From Larix kaempferi (taxonomy: Eukaryota > Streptophyta > Pinopsida > Pinales > Pinaceae): a stretch of DNA of 64,000 nt. Of the stretch, positions 1-11,829 are shown in pieces; within the stretch, counting starts at the first letter, position 1; every line of letters starts with the position of its first letter. The notes beneath the pieces are model-generated. The model saw nothing but the letters and a program-made list of their open reading frames with translations, was not told where the DNA came from and searched no databases. The stretch covers positions 1,857,501 to 1,921,500 of the forward strand of contig BSBM01000646.1 of NCBI GenBank assembly GCA_027924585.1, in the 5' to 3' direction. The translations under genes were made by a program, and so were the position numbers.

Positions 1-364
1 TAAGATGTAATGTCTATGCATGATGTATAGCAATGTAAGAGTATACTGTAGGGGGTATAGTATGTAGCATGATCGTGTAATGAAGTGTGATTTGTGGTCT
101 TGCACGTCATGATTGTAGACACCTATTTTGTGTGTTTTATTAATAGATGAGCAAAAGCACACCAGTTTGTTGGTTTTCCTCTAGGAGAGAGGTTTCCAAG
201 GAAATTTCTATGTTATCTGTTAATGTTGTTCTGTTCCATTGTATTAATTTTTATTGTGTTTAAATATATGAATCAAATTTCAAACCTACTATAATCAATA
301 TTAAGAACCCAACAAATAATTCATCTAATTGTATGACCATTATGATTAGCGATATTTTAGGAAA
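1..364. other. Unassigned AT-rich DNA
   Basis: No coding similarity, repeat boundary or RNA gene was seen in this stretch. It leads into the LINE reverse-transcriptase remnant and may be more of the same LINE, too decayed to read. Confidence 0.4.
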
Positions 365-830
365 ATTATATGGCATTTTTTCGAAAAGAGCTAAAGACTA
401 GGTAGTAATTTGGGGATATCATTTAATTATGAAGCACCTTGTTACTCTTAGAAATATTTTTTAAGAGTGTTGCAATAACAAAACCAATCTTTTGTATTGA
501 TTTGTTGACTTTAGAAAACCATTTGACATAGTTCCTAGCACTAACCTTTGGAATAAATGGTAAGATCTAAAATTCCCTTTCAAGTTGAGAGTTGTTGTGA
601 TAAGATTGTATGAGAAGGTTATTGCCAAGTTTAGGAACTATGAGCATAATTGTTCATAAGAAATTAATAGGATTCAAGAAAGGTTGTACCCTATCCCCTA
701 CCCTTTTTGGTATTTACATTGACAAGTCTGAGGGTTGTTTAGAAGAGGCGGGTTGTGTTTCCATGACTTTGTGTTGTGGAATAACTCCCAAGATAATTTT
801 CATTTAGCAAAAATCAGTCATTTATACATT
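365..830 (+). pseudogene. Non-LTR (LINE) reverse transcriptase fragment
   Basis: Conceptual translation across frames gives the middle of a LINE reverse transcriptase. First comes a FVDFRKPFDIVP block (family consensus FVDFRKAFDTVPR), then NLWNKW, then RLYEKVIAKFR, and finally GFKKGCTLSPTLFGIYID, the family's G-x-K-Q-G-C-P-L-S-P-x-L-F block. These sit in the right order and spacing for RT motifs 2 to 4. Stops and at least one frame change interrupt them, and the YADD catalytic block is not found downstream. Such enzymes copy the LINE RNA at nicked target DNA. This is a dead fragment; the copia LTR-like sequence begins within about 130 bp. Confidence 0.75.
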
Positions 831-959
831 GGTATGACTCTTGGGTTTCAACTTCCAAGAGGATATGTGGTGACTTTTCACTTAATTCAATAACTAAAGC
901 ATTTGTTTTTAAAATATTTATAAAAGGAACAATAATCCTTTAGGATTAGGTTTCAAACA
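831..959 (-). repeat. Start of 3' LTR of truncated copia element (copia-0)
   Basis: On the minus strand a G-rich polypurine tract (complement of 960-970, eight C's on plus) is followed directly by TGTTTGAAACC, the usual layout of PPT plus LTR start in copia elements. The LTR's other end was not found, so the left limit is arbitrary. Confidence 0.4.
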
Positions 960-974
960 TCCCCCCCCTTTAAT

Positions 975-3190
975 CTTAAGGGGTGTTTCTGAGTCGACAC
1001 ATCATTATGAACTTTTCAAGTTTTTCTCTTCCAAGTGCTTTCATGAAGATGTTTATAATTTTCTCATTTGTAAAGCAATGTCTCAAATGAATTGTCTTGG
1101 CCTCTACATGATATTGAAATTAATAGATGGTACTTCTTGTTTATTTTCTTAGTTCGATAATGTAATATCGGGTTCTTAGCCAACTTGATTATAGAAGTGT
1201 TTTAAATTAATAGAGGACTAGAATTCACATGTTTCTCCTACAAATATTCAATTATTTTACTGATCCACACAATATCCTTTGTTGCTTCTGCAACAACCAC
1301 ATATTCTTCCCCTATTGTGGAACCTACTGGAACTAATTGTTTGCATGATATCTAGGAGATGATTGTTGATCTGAGATTCATGAAGTATCCTAGATTAAAC
1401 ACTTAGATATCTTTGTTTCCATCAAAGTATAAATCATAATATCCAATTAGTTTGAATTCATCCACCTTAGAATACTTGATTCCAAAATCTTGAGTCCCCT
1501 TCAAGTATTTTAGAACTCTTTTGATAGAAAACCAATGTCCTTCACAAGGTTTTTGCATGAACCTAGAAAGGATACCAGCAATGAATGAGATATCTAGTCT
1601 AGTGGTGGTAAGGTAGATAATACTTCCTACAAGCTATCCATGCCTGGTTACATCCTCAAATTCATTCCCTTCTTTTGATCCGAGCTTCAAGTTTTGTTTC
1701 ATTGGAGTGGAGACAGGATTACATTTTGTCATGTTGAACCTGTTCAACAATTCTCCATTGTAATTATTCTAGGAGATGAGTCTATACTTGGGATTTTGAG
1801 TCACTTCAATTCCCAAGTAGTAGTGAAGGTGTCCCAAAGCTGTGATCTCAAATCCCTTCTCTGAAGTTGTTCTCTATCATCAAAATATCATCTACATAGA
1901 TCACAAGTTATACAACAAATATTCCAACTTTATTTATAAATAGTGTTGTGTCATCACAGCTAAAATATTTGAAATTAACTTTAGAAGATGATCAGTTAAC
2001 TTTATGTACCATGCAAGAGGTTTTTGTTTCATGCCATGAAATGATTTGACAAGATTCCATACCTTTTGTTCTTGTCCTTTCACAACAAATCCTTTTGGCT
2101 GAGACATGAAGACGTTTTCTTTCATGGATCCATTCAAGAAATCTTTCTTCACATCCATTTGATGAATTTTCCACCCATTATGTGTAGCCAAGGACAATTA
2201 AGTGTGGATGGTAGCCCATTTTTCTATGGGGGAGAAATTCTCCTTATAGTCGATTCCTTCCTTCTATGAAAAACATTTTTCCATGGGACTTGTCTTGTGC
2301 TTGTCAGGTGAACCATTCGATATGTACTTATTCTTGTAGACCCACTTGCATCTAATTGGTTTGGTTCCAAACGGAGGGTCCACCAATTTCCAAGTCCCAT
2401 TCTTAATGAGAGCATCATATTCATTTTTAATGGCTTATTTCCATTCATCTTGAGCATCAACTTCTTCAAAGGAACTTGGTTCAAGGTTAGCATATAAATT
2501 CAACACACAATCATATGACATGTTTGTATCTTCTACATCACCTGAATTTGAATTATGTGCATCTCCTCCATTGTATTTTGTAGTCAAAATTTTCATTCCT
2601 GTCTTTCTGACTTCATTAAGATGGACACTTTCAATTGTTTGTGTGACCCACTTTGGAACTTTATGTGAAGATCCAAGTTGTTCAACTAGTGGTGCTCCAT
2701 TGTTTTCAATATTTAGTCTTTCAATCCTCTTAATCAAATCATTCAATTGAACCTTATGTTCTGGTGAAGTGGAAGGAACTTATTTATCAGGGGAATATGG
2801 GAGATTCCAAAGATTGATCCAAGATAGGGATCCCCCATTCTAGATGTGGAATCTCATTATCAACTTCATGAAAGGTCTTTACATGGGTAAATTTTTAGAG
2901 ATGATCAAGTTGCCTCTTAATAGACTCGTAATTTTTATTCATTTAAAGAAAAATGACATCTATAGAAATAATAAGCATTTGTTTACCTCATCGTGAAGAT
3001 GGTATGCCTTGGTGGTGTTTGGGTACCCCAAGAAGATGCACTTCTAACTCCTTGCACTGATCTTGTTTCTTTGTTCTTTTGGAATTAAGGCATAACATGT
3101 GGAACCAAAAACCTTGAGATGCATCATCGAAGGAATGTTGACATACCACATTCACAATGTTTTACCCACTTCTACAATGTATCCCATATC
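975..3190 (-). pseudogene. Ty1/copia pol remnant (integrase C-term, RT, RNase H)
   Basis: Read on minus from 3190 down, the order is that of copia pol. The integrase/RT linker comes first, with motifs like KVFGSTCYALIPKEQRNK and FLGYPNTTKAYHLHDE near 3000-3150. A diverged linker follows at 2435-2746. RT is at 1934-2400, with a DVKKDFLNG block (consensus DVKTAFLNG), the GMKQKPLAWY block and a YVDDILMI catalytic motif near 1890. Last is RNase H, with an EYVVVAEATKDIVWI block near 1270-1310. Many stops and frameshifts are present. No gag, protease or integrase core lies upstream of 3190, so the element is truncated at its 5' end. It is an inactive remnant. Confidence 0.8.
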
Positions 3191-3482
3191 ATTAAAATAA
3201 ATTAATCAAGGAATGTCAAAAGATTCTTTTCTTTATCAAAAGGCTCTTTTTTTTATTGTCTAGAATTGGCCAATTTCTTTTGGAAATATAATTTTGTATT
3301 GTAAGGAGGTTCTATGGGTCAACAAACGGAAGATAATTTAGCCGGATAGTCGAAAATTAAGTTAATTTATGAGCAAAGAGATGGGTAAATTAGCCATCTT
3401 TCTAGTTAAATATGAGTTAGGCAGCAAATATTTTTAACCAGTGGTGGTTTTATCATATGTTAACTATATAGAGATTATCAAT
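3191..3482. other. AT-rich spacer, nothing recognised
   Basis: This lies beyond the truncated end of copia-0. No LTR, ORF or repeat boundary could be identified. Confidence 0.4.
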
Positions 3483-3485
3483 ATC

Positions 3486-3728
3486 ATTAAATACAAACCT
3501 CTTTCAAAAGTGAAACCTACAATTAATTTTTTTAACATCTATGTAGTTAAGATCAGGGTAGTGTAGTTATGATAATGGTGGCATTAGAGATGGATGGATT
3601 CACATAATTAAATACTAAGCCCCTTTAAAAGTGAAACCTGCAATTAAATTATTTTTTTAATATCCATGTAGTTAATATCAGGGTGGTGTAGTTACTATAA
3701 TGGTGGCATTAGATCTGCATGGATGAAT
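3486..3728. repeat. Tandem duplication, ~122-bp unit
   Basis: Two adjacent copies (about 3486-3599 and 3607-3728) share the blocks AAAAGTGAAACCT, AATTAA, CATGTAGTTAA, ATCAGGGT and AATGGTGGCATTAGA in the same order. The offset is about 121-126 bp. No function is evident. Confidence 0.75.
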
Positions 3729-3732
3729 GGAA

Positions 3733-4494
3733 TCAATTTAGTGGCCAATCAATCTGATGGGTAGCTTCAAAATTTTCATTAATGGAATGTTTTTATTTTA
3801 TTTTTTTCCATATGGGTAAGATGAATCCTTTGGAAAATTGTCAATTTGCATGAGCTATTTTTTACTAATGCTATCTGATAAATTTGTGGGTGCTATGCTC
3901 ATTAAACTCAGATAATTCAGTTCATATTGTTGCACTAAAAGTATTTCATGATAACCACCTCAACTCTATTGTATTGGTTGTTGCTGTTGTCGGGTGTATT
4001 TCTAGTTTGAATGGACATTGGATGTTTTTTTATTTTTTAGCTAGTGGTTATAAGATACTCAAAGTTGCAACTAAATTACATTAGGGAATTCATTTTTTTT
4101 TTACTGCTCTGTTCTATGACCCACTCTAGCTCATGGAGAAGTTAGAATTTTTTACTGCACATTTATTTCAATGTTATCAATACAATAGAACTATTGATAG
4201 TATACATTTTTTCGAACGAAAAAAAAAAACCCATATTTTATAATCTAGTAGAACAAAAATTAAATTCTAAATTTGGTGTCCTGGGCACTATAAGAGTGAT
4301 AGAGAAAACTATATATCTCCAAAATCATTAATTTTTTTAATATAGAAAGTCTTCCTTTAATAGGCTCATTAGTCTGCATATGGCCTGGAAAATAAAGCTT
4401 ACATAGACATGTAAAAGAAGTTGTAATCTTTCCAAAAAGAAACTTTGAAACAAAAAGTATATCAACATTGACTATCATTAAAACAAATCAAATA
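3733..4494. other. AT-rich non-coding interval
   Basis: Homopolymer runs and short ORFs with no recognisable similarity. Nothing specific can be supported here. Confidence 0.4.
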
Positions 4495-4835
4495 TTTCAT
4501 CCAGCTAAGAGCTTAGACCCAATTTGTTGACGGTGACTTTTCCATCCAACATTTCTTCAATGACAACCTACCCCATAGCGGAAAGTAGGCCTTCCTTTTA
4601 TAAAACATCTTCCATGGAATTGTTCTCTTGAAATATGCAATGATTTAAATTTTTATTTTGGTTTGTGATAAAACCAAAACAATGTTTTCATCCAAATAAG
4701 AGCTCAAATCCTAGTTATTGACATTGACATGTCTATCTAGTATTTATTCGATGGAAACATGTTCCACATGTGAAAGTATACCTTCCTTAGATAAAGAATC
4801 TACCAAATAATTGTTCATTTGAAGGATGTAAACTA
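4495..4835 (-). pseudogene. Possible LINE C-terminal tail, present twice
   Basis: Two copies about 190 bp apart (4500-4620 and 4692-4810) translate on minus to related peptides. The upper copy begins VDSLSKEG and the lower carries KEGLLSAMG followed by VVIEEMLDGK. The ADSLSKEG-type pattern resembles the end of the RNase H region of plant LINE polyproteins. That assignment is from memory of the family and is weak. Stops interrupt both copies. Confidence 0.35.
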
Positions 4836-4857
4836 GCTTAAATCCATCCTGAAATTG

Positions 4858-4954
4858 GATCTATTAAGCACCGAGAGGGATCCAATTTATTGAGGTGTAA
4901 TTTGTTTCTTAATGTGTAAAAAAATTACACATCCCTCTCAGTCCTTAATAGATC
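4858..4954. repeat. Imperfect inverted repeat (hairpin)
   Basis: The 24-nt arms 4858-4881 and 4931-4954 pair at 22 of 24 positions. An inner 9-bp pair (GTGTAATTT at 4895-4903 with AAATTACAC at 4922-4930) extends the stem after a 13-nt bulge, leaving an 18-nt loop. It could be a foldback or MITE remnant. No terminal TSD was identified. Confidence 0.7.
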
Positions 4955-5189
4955 TGGGTTCAAGATAAATCTATGTTGGTTTTATTTATTTTATTTTATG
5001 AGCCGATATGAATTTTTTTAGTTACTTTTTTTTTATGAAGAGCCAACATGAATTTTTAATTAGTTTTTATTTTTGGGAACGTTATGTTACGTAACGTAAT
5101 GTGGCAACATCTCCCCCATACTAGGCTGAGAGCACCTCGCTTCTTTCAGTGCAATCAATGAAAATATCACTCTTAGGTAAATAATTGAA

Positions 5190-5958
5190 AACTACATGCA
5201 CATGCTTCTTATTTGGGTAATTTATCATGATTCTAGTTGGAAATGATGTATTTCCTCATTTTACATCATCATGGATTATAATATTTTAATTTTGAGTCTA
5301 AAAATATCCTCGTTTGCAAAACAAATCTAAGTTGCCTACATTTTTGAAAATGCATAGACATGAACACTAAAATGCATGCACATGCCTCATAATGAAGTCA
5401 AATTGAATGGTTCAAGTTGGATAAGATTTATTTTTTCGTCCTATACCCTTATACATGTCCACATTTTTATCTTCTATCACAAGAGTGTTTTTTCAGCAAG
5501 AATGATATATTTGCATTAAGTATGCAATGTAAAACAAAGTATATTTTTATCAAAGTTAGTCATAGTAAAATGCATGCCAAACTCTATACACTTGGAATTT
5601 TATGATACATACTTGAATTTAGATATATTTTGATAAAAACCTCTCTTATATTTCTGGGAATAAATGTATAACATCTGAATTAAACCTGCAAAGATATCAA
5701 TTTTAGTATTTTTACATAAAACTGCTTAGCTTAGAAAAATGCACGCATATGCTTCTTATTTGGGTAATTTTTAGTCATTCTAGTAGGAAATTATGTATTT
5801 CCTCATTTTACATCCACATGAATTATATTATTTTAACTTGAGTCTTAAAGTATCATCGTCTACAAATATTTCTAAGTTGCCTAGATTTTTGAAAATGCAT
5901 GGACATGAACACTAAAATGCACGCACATGCCTCATAAGGAAGTCAAGTTGAGTGGTTA
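5190..5958. repeat. ~540-bp tandem repeat, left block
   Basis: A unit starting near the landmark CATGCACATGCTTCTTATTTGG (5200) recurs at about 5741 with conserved internal landmarks: TTGGAAATGATGTATTTCC, GAGTCTAAAAATATCC, TAAGTTGCCTA and ACATGAACACTAAAATGCA. The second unit is cut at 5958 by copia-1 and continues at 35971. The spacing is about 541 bp. No coding content was seen. Confidence 0.85.
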
Positions 5959-7920
5959 TGTTCGAATATATTTAATACTGAGAGGGGGGGTGAATCAGTA
6001 TCAGCACAGTTATGAACAGTTTTTAACTTCTTAACTAATTAATCTTGAGCTTTAATTATGCATCCACCATAAATAAAACATTCATCCACATATGCACAAA
6101 AACATAGAACACATGAATTTTTACATGGAAACCCAAATGGGAGAAAACCACAAAATGCTCTTTTATAATAAAATATTACATTCGAGGAAGAACCAACCTC
6201 CTAAGTTCTCCAACACCAACTGGAAGGAGGCACCACCCCCTTGTTTTGCAGGCGTCGACCTGAAGTAAGCACCAAATTAATGTTTTACAAACACCAACTG
6301 GAAGGAGGCTACAATCCCCTGCTCCTTGCCCCATCCTGTCGCCTTGATATATAAGAAAAAGATATTGCTTTGTTGTAATTTTGATCTACGCACACTTCTG
6401 ATAGTCTACTGATCTTTATACTTTGTGCACCACTTGCAACCTTGTAATTAACGAACTGTATCAGGAACTTGGATGTACAAACACTTCTAATAGTCTGTTA
6501 ATATTTATGTTGTGTGCACCAACTGCAACCTTGAAATTATTGAACTATATCACAAACTTCACTTGAACACTTCACAAGGTTACAATTGAATACGCACTCC
6601 ACAAACTGTGTGTTGCTTCATCATATTCTACAATCTGCACTAAGGTTATGTATACCATTCTATTTTTGTGTTACTGCACTTCAACTAATACTTCGCATCT
6701 ACTAATAAAATGTTGTTCTAACTTCGTGCATCAGTATCAGCTGGAACTGCGCACCTTCTAAAATGTGTTCGGTCTGTCTTGGTGCAATAGCCTTTAGAAA
6801 ATATGCGATCTTCTATGCACCATCTGTGATTATTCCTTTATATATAACACACTTGTCTCAAATCATCCTCATCATAATCCACATCCCTGATTATGATGCA
6901 ATTCTATCTTAGCAAATCAGATAAACTTCTTCATTTTATGTGTCATAATATATACTTCAAATATGTTTCTGCGCTTCTGTCTTAGATCATCTGTGACCGT
7001 CTGCATGTTTTCTGTTATACTTTCATTATGTTCTCATGCACTTGCACATATTCCATAGTTCTTCCTTTCTATCATTGCGCAATTGTCACAGATACACTAC
7101 ATAATTCTACACACCTTCAGTTATTCCATTCCTCTGCTTGTCCACACTCGACTCTCTGCTAGATCAACCTATTGTGATTCCATGATCCCTTAATCCCCAA
7201 GTATTATAAGCTTGATAAATTTGTATGCTCCATCTTTTCTCTTCAAAGCATACTATAATTCTCCAACTTTCTTCTTATTTATACTTGACCTACGTTGAGG
7301 GTGTGTCCATAAGTTGGTTGTGGATTTCCTTCTCCTTTGCTTCACGGTTCATGCTTTCGCCACTTGTCATGTTTTGTGCCACTGAGGTGTCATCTCTTGT
7401 GGTTCTTGTGCATACTTGGTCATTTCCTTAGTGTAACTTTCACCCTTTGCGGTGTGTTCTTGTGCCCTTCATGCGCCATTGCTTGTGGGCCTTGCGCACT
7501 TAAATTCTACAATCGCTAATTTCTTCTTGGTACCTTTTCATGCTTCAACAACTGAAAACTTCCTTCAATTGGTAATTCTTGTGCACTTTCAGGACTTGCT
7601 TCCTTGTTCAACCGTTTCTTTTTCCAAGCTACTTGCGCACTCTCGAACCTTGTCCAACCATTTTTTTAGCATATACCTTTGTAGTAGTGGACTTGAGACT
7701 CACACCTTGTACCATATTTATTCATATTAGATGCACTTCTGGATATACTTCTTCATACTTGCATCCATATAGTTCTTCAAAGTATCTTTCATATACTTCT
7801 TTAAAATGGAACATAAATATACTTCTTCAAAGTGGATTTCATATATTTCTTCAAACTGGCACAAGAATACTGAATCCTATTTGACATCAGTTAACATCAG
7901 TGACAACCAAAATTTCAACA
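5959..7920 (-). repeat. copia-1 3' LTR
   Basis: This matches 34046-35970 throughout, sharing TTTAATACT(G/A)AGAGGGGG at the left end and TGACAACCAAAA(T/G)TTCAACA at the right. On minus a TATA-like TATAAATAA lies at 7275-7283, inside the LTR, as expected for a U3 promoter. Confidence 0.9.
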
Positions 7921-8385
7921 ATCTCCCCCTTTGGCATTGATGTCAACACCTCATGAAGCTGTAATTAATCATCTCCTAAAGTTTGTATGCTTCATCTATG
8001 CTTTTCGTAGTACTCCCCCTGTGTTCTTTTCCAGTTTGAACCTTTGACATTTGCGCATCCTGTTGTCAGTGTTGTCTATGCTTTATTTTGCTTCTACACA
8101 AATCACTTGATTCATGATCATTATTATTGTGTGGCTGCATGATTCATGATCAAATTCATTCTCTTTCTCCCCTTTTGAAATCAATCATAAAGAGGTGCCA
8201 TTATTGTGCAATTATAGATCCTCCTTTATTTTGTTTTGTGTTGGGATTCATACATCTTATTGTTGGGATAACTCCCCCTGTCTTCATGCTTCGTTATTTT
8301 ACTGTAGTTTATGCACCAATTTGAGTTTCCTTGCAATCAGTACATTGTTTTCATTTCTATCTGAGATACTCTCCCCCTATACAGT
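7921..8385 (-). promoter_or_regulatory. Multiple polypurine-tract motifs of copia-1
   Basis: The PPT adjoining the 3' LTR is the complement of 7921-7934 (AAAGGGGGAGAT on minus). Further AGGGGGAG-type tracts occur near 8013, 8168 (AAGGGGAGA), 8271 and 8371, roughly 90-160 bp apart. Repeated PPTs just upstream of the 3' LTR are a described feature of Sireviruses. The PPT primes plus-strand DNA synthesis. Confidence 0.6.
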
Positions 8386-10184
8386 TTCTATCTTCCTTCT
8401 TATCTTGATTTTCTGTTCTTGTCCTAAAAATGATCAATACTTCATCAAAACTTGCGCAATCCATCATGCTATCTTCCTCTTGTGTCAACTGTGCAGTACC
8501 AAATTCCATCTTCTTCTGGTTTTTCACTGTCTTTCCTATCGATTACTTTCTATGTCTAAATGTTCCTTATGTCACATTTACCATGGTGTGACAAATAATT
8601 GTTACCTTTTCGGATGTCATCTAGCTTGGAAATAAAGTTATATGGCAAATAATTCTTGTGGAAACTTTGATGTGTCGCATTTGTACTTGAACCTTTTGGG
8701 AAACATCATTTCAGTCGCACGAAACAATTAATTATATTTCCGGTTTTTGTACTTTTTCCCAAATTCATTAACTCATGCAATTACTTTTGGCGACCCCATA
8801 ACCAGCTTCAGATCACGCGGACTTGAATGTGATTTACTCCCCATCTCTTCAACTTAATATCCACGCATGCAATGAAATACCATAGCAATTCTATAAGAGA
8901 TCTGCGAAATGCCTGGCTCATCAATTGTGTTCTTCTTGCATCTAGCTCTATGCCTTGTTACCTTTGTGTTTCTCGTCTTCTCAATTCATGGATTCATTCT
9001 TCTAGAAATTCAAGGATTCTCTTGACAATGTATTCCTTGCGGTTCAGTCACAGCAAGAAGAGTTTACTCAATAGAGAGTCGACATGGGAATTTGGAAATT
9101 CCAAATGAAAGATTCTAAATTCAGCCATTGCTTCACTCAATCTCAAGTGAATCTCAACAAAACAGAAGGATTATCCAATCTAAGAAAATGTGTAGAATTC
9201 CTAGAGCAGTAACAAAAATGAATTCTTAATATGCTAAGCACGATCTAGGCTGAGCATTCTTTTGATGGTGGGTTTTCTTCAACACTGCAATTGTATCCTC
9301 TGCAATCAACATCTGACTTCATCGAGCCAACTTCAATGGATTTGGAACTTCGACTCACACAACAACTAGTTGGCCAAGATGCAAATATAGACCTTGAATT
9401 GTAGCTATGAATTTTGCTTGATACGGCCTCAATTATATTTTTGAACTTTCCTTTTAGCCTCAGCATGAAGTCTCTTTTGTTTTTCAACTCCATTCTCAAC
9501 AACAGAAGACTCATGCATTTTGTAAAATCACAAATTTTGAATATAATACAAAATATGTTTATGTCTCTACGCAAAATCATGTGTGTTCTTTTAGCAATTC
9601 TCATTTGATATTTTCTTCATATTGTAATATGTATGTGTGAACTAACTTTAACATACCACAACAACTAACTGAATATATATGCATATATTTGTTTGTTCAT
9701 CAATAATACTTAAGATCTTTTATTCGACAATCCAACTCAACATATATAACTAACATTTATGTGACAAACATCTTCAAACCATAACCTTCACTAACATATT
9801 CCTTGAATTCCTAATATGCATAGTGTTGAATTCAAGGATCTCAGATTCTCACTTAATCTTCTTAGAAATTAGCAAGGAGGGTAGCAATCACTTGCTACTT
9901 GAGATGTACTTGAATTGTCAGTTTCTTCTATGCAAGATGTTTTCCTCACCCACTTTTTCATGTGCGCATCTCTATTTTGATTATGCGCTTGATTGTCTCC
10001 CTTTTGTTCCTTGTATTGTGATTGATTTTGTGTAATATGTTTTCAATAGGATAGTTTACTATTCTTCAACAATACATAGCTTATGTCCAAATCCATCACA
10101 AGCATAAAATATCATAGTTTGAAAGTACTTGGCAATATGATCAATATAATTTCACCTTGTGCACTTCATCCTGTTAGTCCTTCT
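8386..10184 (-). other. copia-1 internal region without recognisable pol
   Basis: No integrase, RT or RNase H motif could be read in any frame, although this is where copia pol should be. Minus-strand traces of helical protein, such as YIVKRILEFLEE and ELRRRE near 8920-9040, and a 119-codon ORF (9245-9604) are open but unrecognised. They may be remains of an extra 3' ORF. Confidence 0.5.
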
Positions 10185-11829
10185 TTAGGTAGTGTAATAA
10201 AAATAGTTGTGATCATTGAAGGAATTATCATACCTGAAACACTTCACTTCATTTGTACGATGTTCATTGACACAAACCTCCCTAGATGTTCTTTCATAAC
10301 CAAGTCCTGAATTGTCTTCTGGTGATCTTTGAGAGTTCAAAATATTATTCAGAATTGATGTGGTACCTTTGAATTTGTTCTTCACTTCATATTCAAGTCT
10401 AGTCATGTCTTTTCCAAGATGTGTGCAATTTGGAGTATCATTTATGATGTGATATTGAACTTGTGTCTTTCCCTTTATCTCAATTAGCTTGTATTTTAAA
10501 CGATATATCTCTATATTCTTCAATTCAAGATGGCTTTTCAGCATCTTATTTTTCTGCGCTAACTCTTCCAAATAAGTATTTAATATGGATTTCTCTTCTT
10601 CAAGCACTTTGACCTTGTCGACTGCACAATCCAATTGTTTCTCAAAGTTCGTCACTTTTTCATAGACCTGTTTATCAAGAGACTCTTGAAACTCTTTAGA
10701 TTTCTTGGCATGTTCTTCATACTTCGACATATGGTATTGTAAGAGTTTACTTTTCTTTCTTGAATTCTTCAATTCATCTAAGGTACTCACCATTTCAACT
10801 TCACAATCGACCTCTGCAGCTTCTTCTTATTTAGATTGATTGTTACATTTAATTTTTGCGACAGGATTTGAGGGTGTATTGAAGTATGCACTAAAGAAAT
10901 ACTTATCGAGTTATCATGGTTTGATTTGCCCAACTAGTTCTTGATTGAAAGACAAATCTTCTTCTTTTCTTCAATGCTTTCTTCTTCCACAAAGGCCATG
11001 AATAGTACCTCTCTTGGCTTATTATTGCAATCACTTCCTTATGATACATTGTTGTTTTCCTTAATATACAAACTCTTCCTCTGTTTTGGAACTTTATTTC
11101 TATTCTCTAGCCTGTCTTGAGTGCGCGTTGTTCTTCGTTCATGGGAGATAGATTCTTCCTCGTTGTTGCTATCTACATATTCCATGTATGGAAACTTAGA
11201 AGTAAAGTGGCCTATCCCTCCACATATGAAACATTTAAAATGCAATTTATTCTTATACTTACCATGTCCTCTTTTCAGCTTCCTTACAAAGTTTGACTCT
11301 TCTTCGTCTGATTCATTACAAGAGTTCTTGTCATGTTCATGTTCAGCCTTTCTAATGGCTTTAAAGGTTGCTTATTTTCTAATGGGACTTTCTTTCCCCA
11401 TTATCATCTCGTATGCATTTAAGATCCCCTAAAGTTCATCCTTTTTCAGGTCTGCAAGATTGTCTCTATCTTCTAGCACAAATACCTTTGCATCAAATAT
11501 TGAAGGCGGAGTTATCAGTATCTTCTGCACTATTGATTCTTCTTCAATAGTAACTCCAAGAATATTGATATCATTGACTATCTCATCAACTTGCAAGAAG
11601 TAAGAAGCAATATTCTCTTCATATTTCATTTTCAAGGATTCATATAATCTAGAGTAATTATTCAAGTTTTCCTTCTTCACTTTCCCATCACCTTCATAGA
11701 CATTTCTAAGTTTATCCCATACATCCTTGGCTAAGGTGCAATGCATGACCTTAATAAATTCGGTGTCTGTTAACCCACATAATAGTGCATTTCTAGCTCT
11801 TGCATTGCATTCATGCTGTCTCTTTTCAT
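10185..11829 (-). pseudogene. gag: copia-1 gag, distal part (UBN2-type gag, zinc knuckle, coiled coil)
   Basis: Gag forms the virus-like particle that packages element RNA. From 11829 down, a UBN2-type copia gag domain reads open to 11429, with ARNALLCGLTDTEF, AKDVWDKL and NNYSRLYESLKMKYEE. A CCHC zinc knuckle (CFICGGIGHFTSKF, where the last Cys is Phe) follows at 11190-11240. A Lys/Glu-rich coiled-coil segment of about 130 residues lies at 10185-10793. Stops and frame changes separate these parts. The first codon here continues the frame of the proximal part at 33807 once gypsy-1 and one TSD copy are removed. Long coiled-coil gag C-termini are typical of Sireviruses. Confidence 0.8.

Noticed and set aside
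5088-5101. Palindrome around GTTACGTAAC
   Set aside because: Ten-base palindromes are expected by chance at this window size, and nothing nearby suggests a site.
7225-7884. Plus-strand ORFs of 60-101 codons
   Set aside because: They lie within the copia-1 3' LTR, are Cys/Ser/Leu-rich with no similarity, and are not kept in the other LTR copy.
8195-8635. 146-codon plus-strand ORF, hydrophobic and Cys-rich
   Set aside because: Antisense to the copia-1 internal region, with no family resemblance and biased T-rich composition. Kept only as non-coding.
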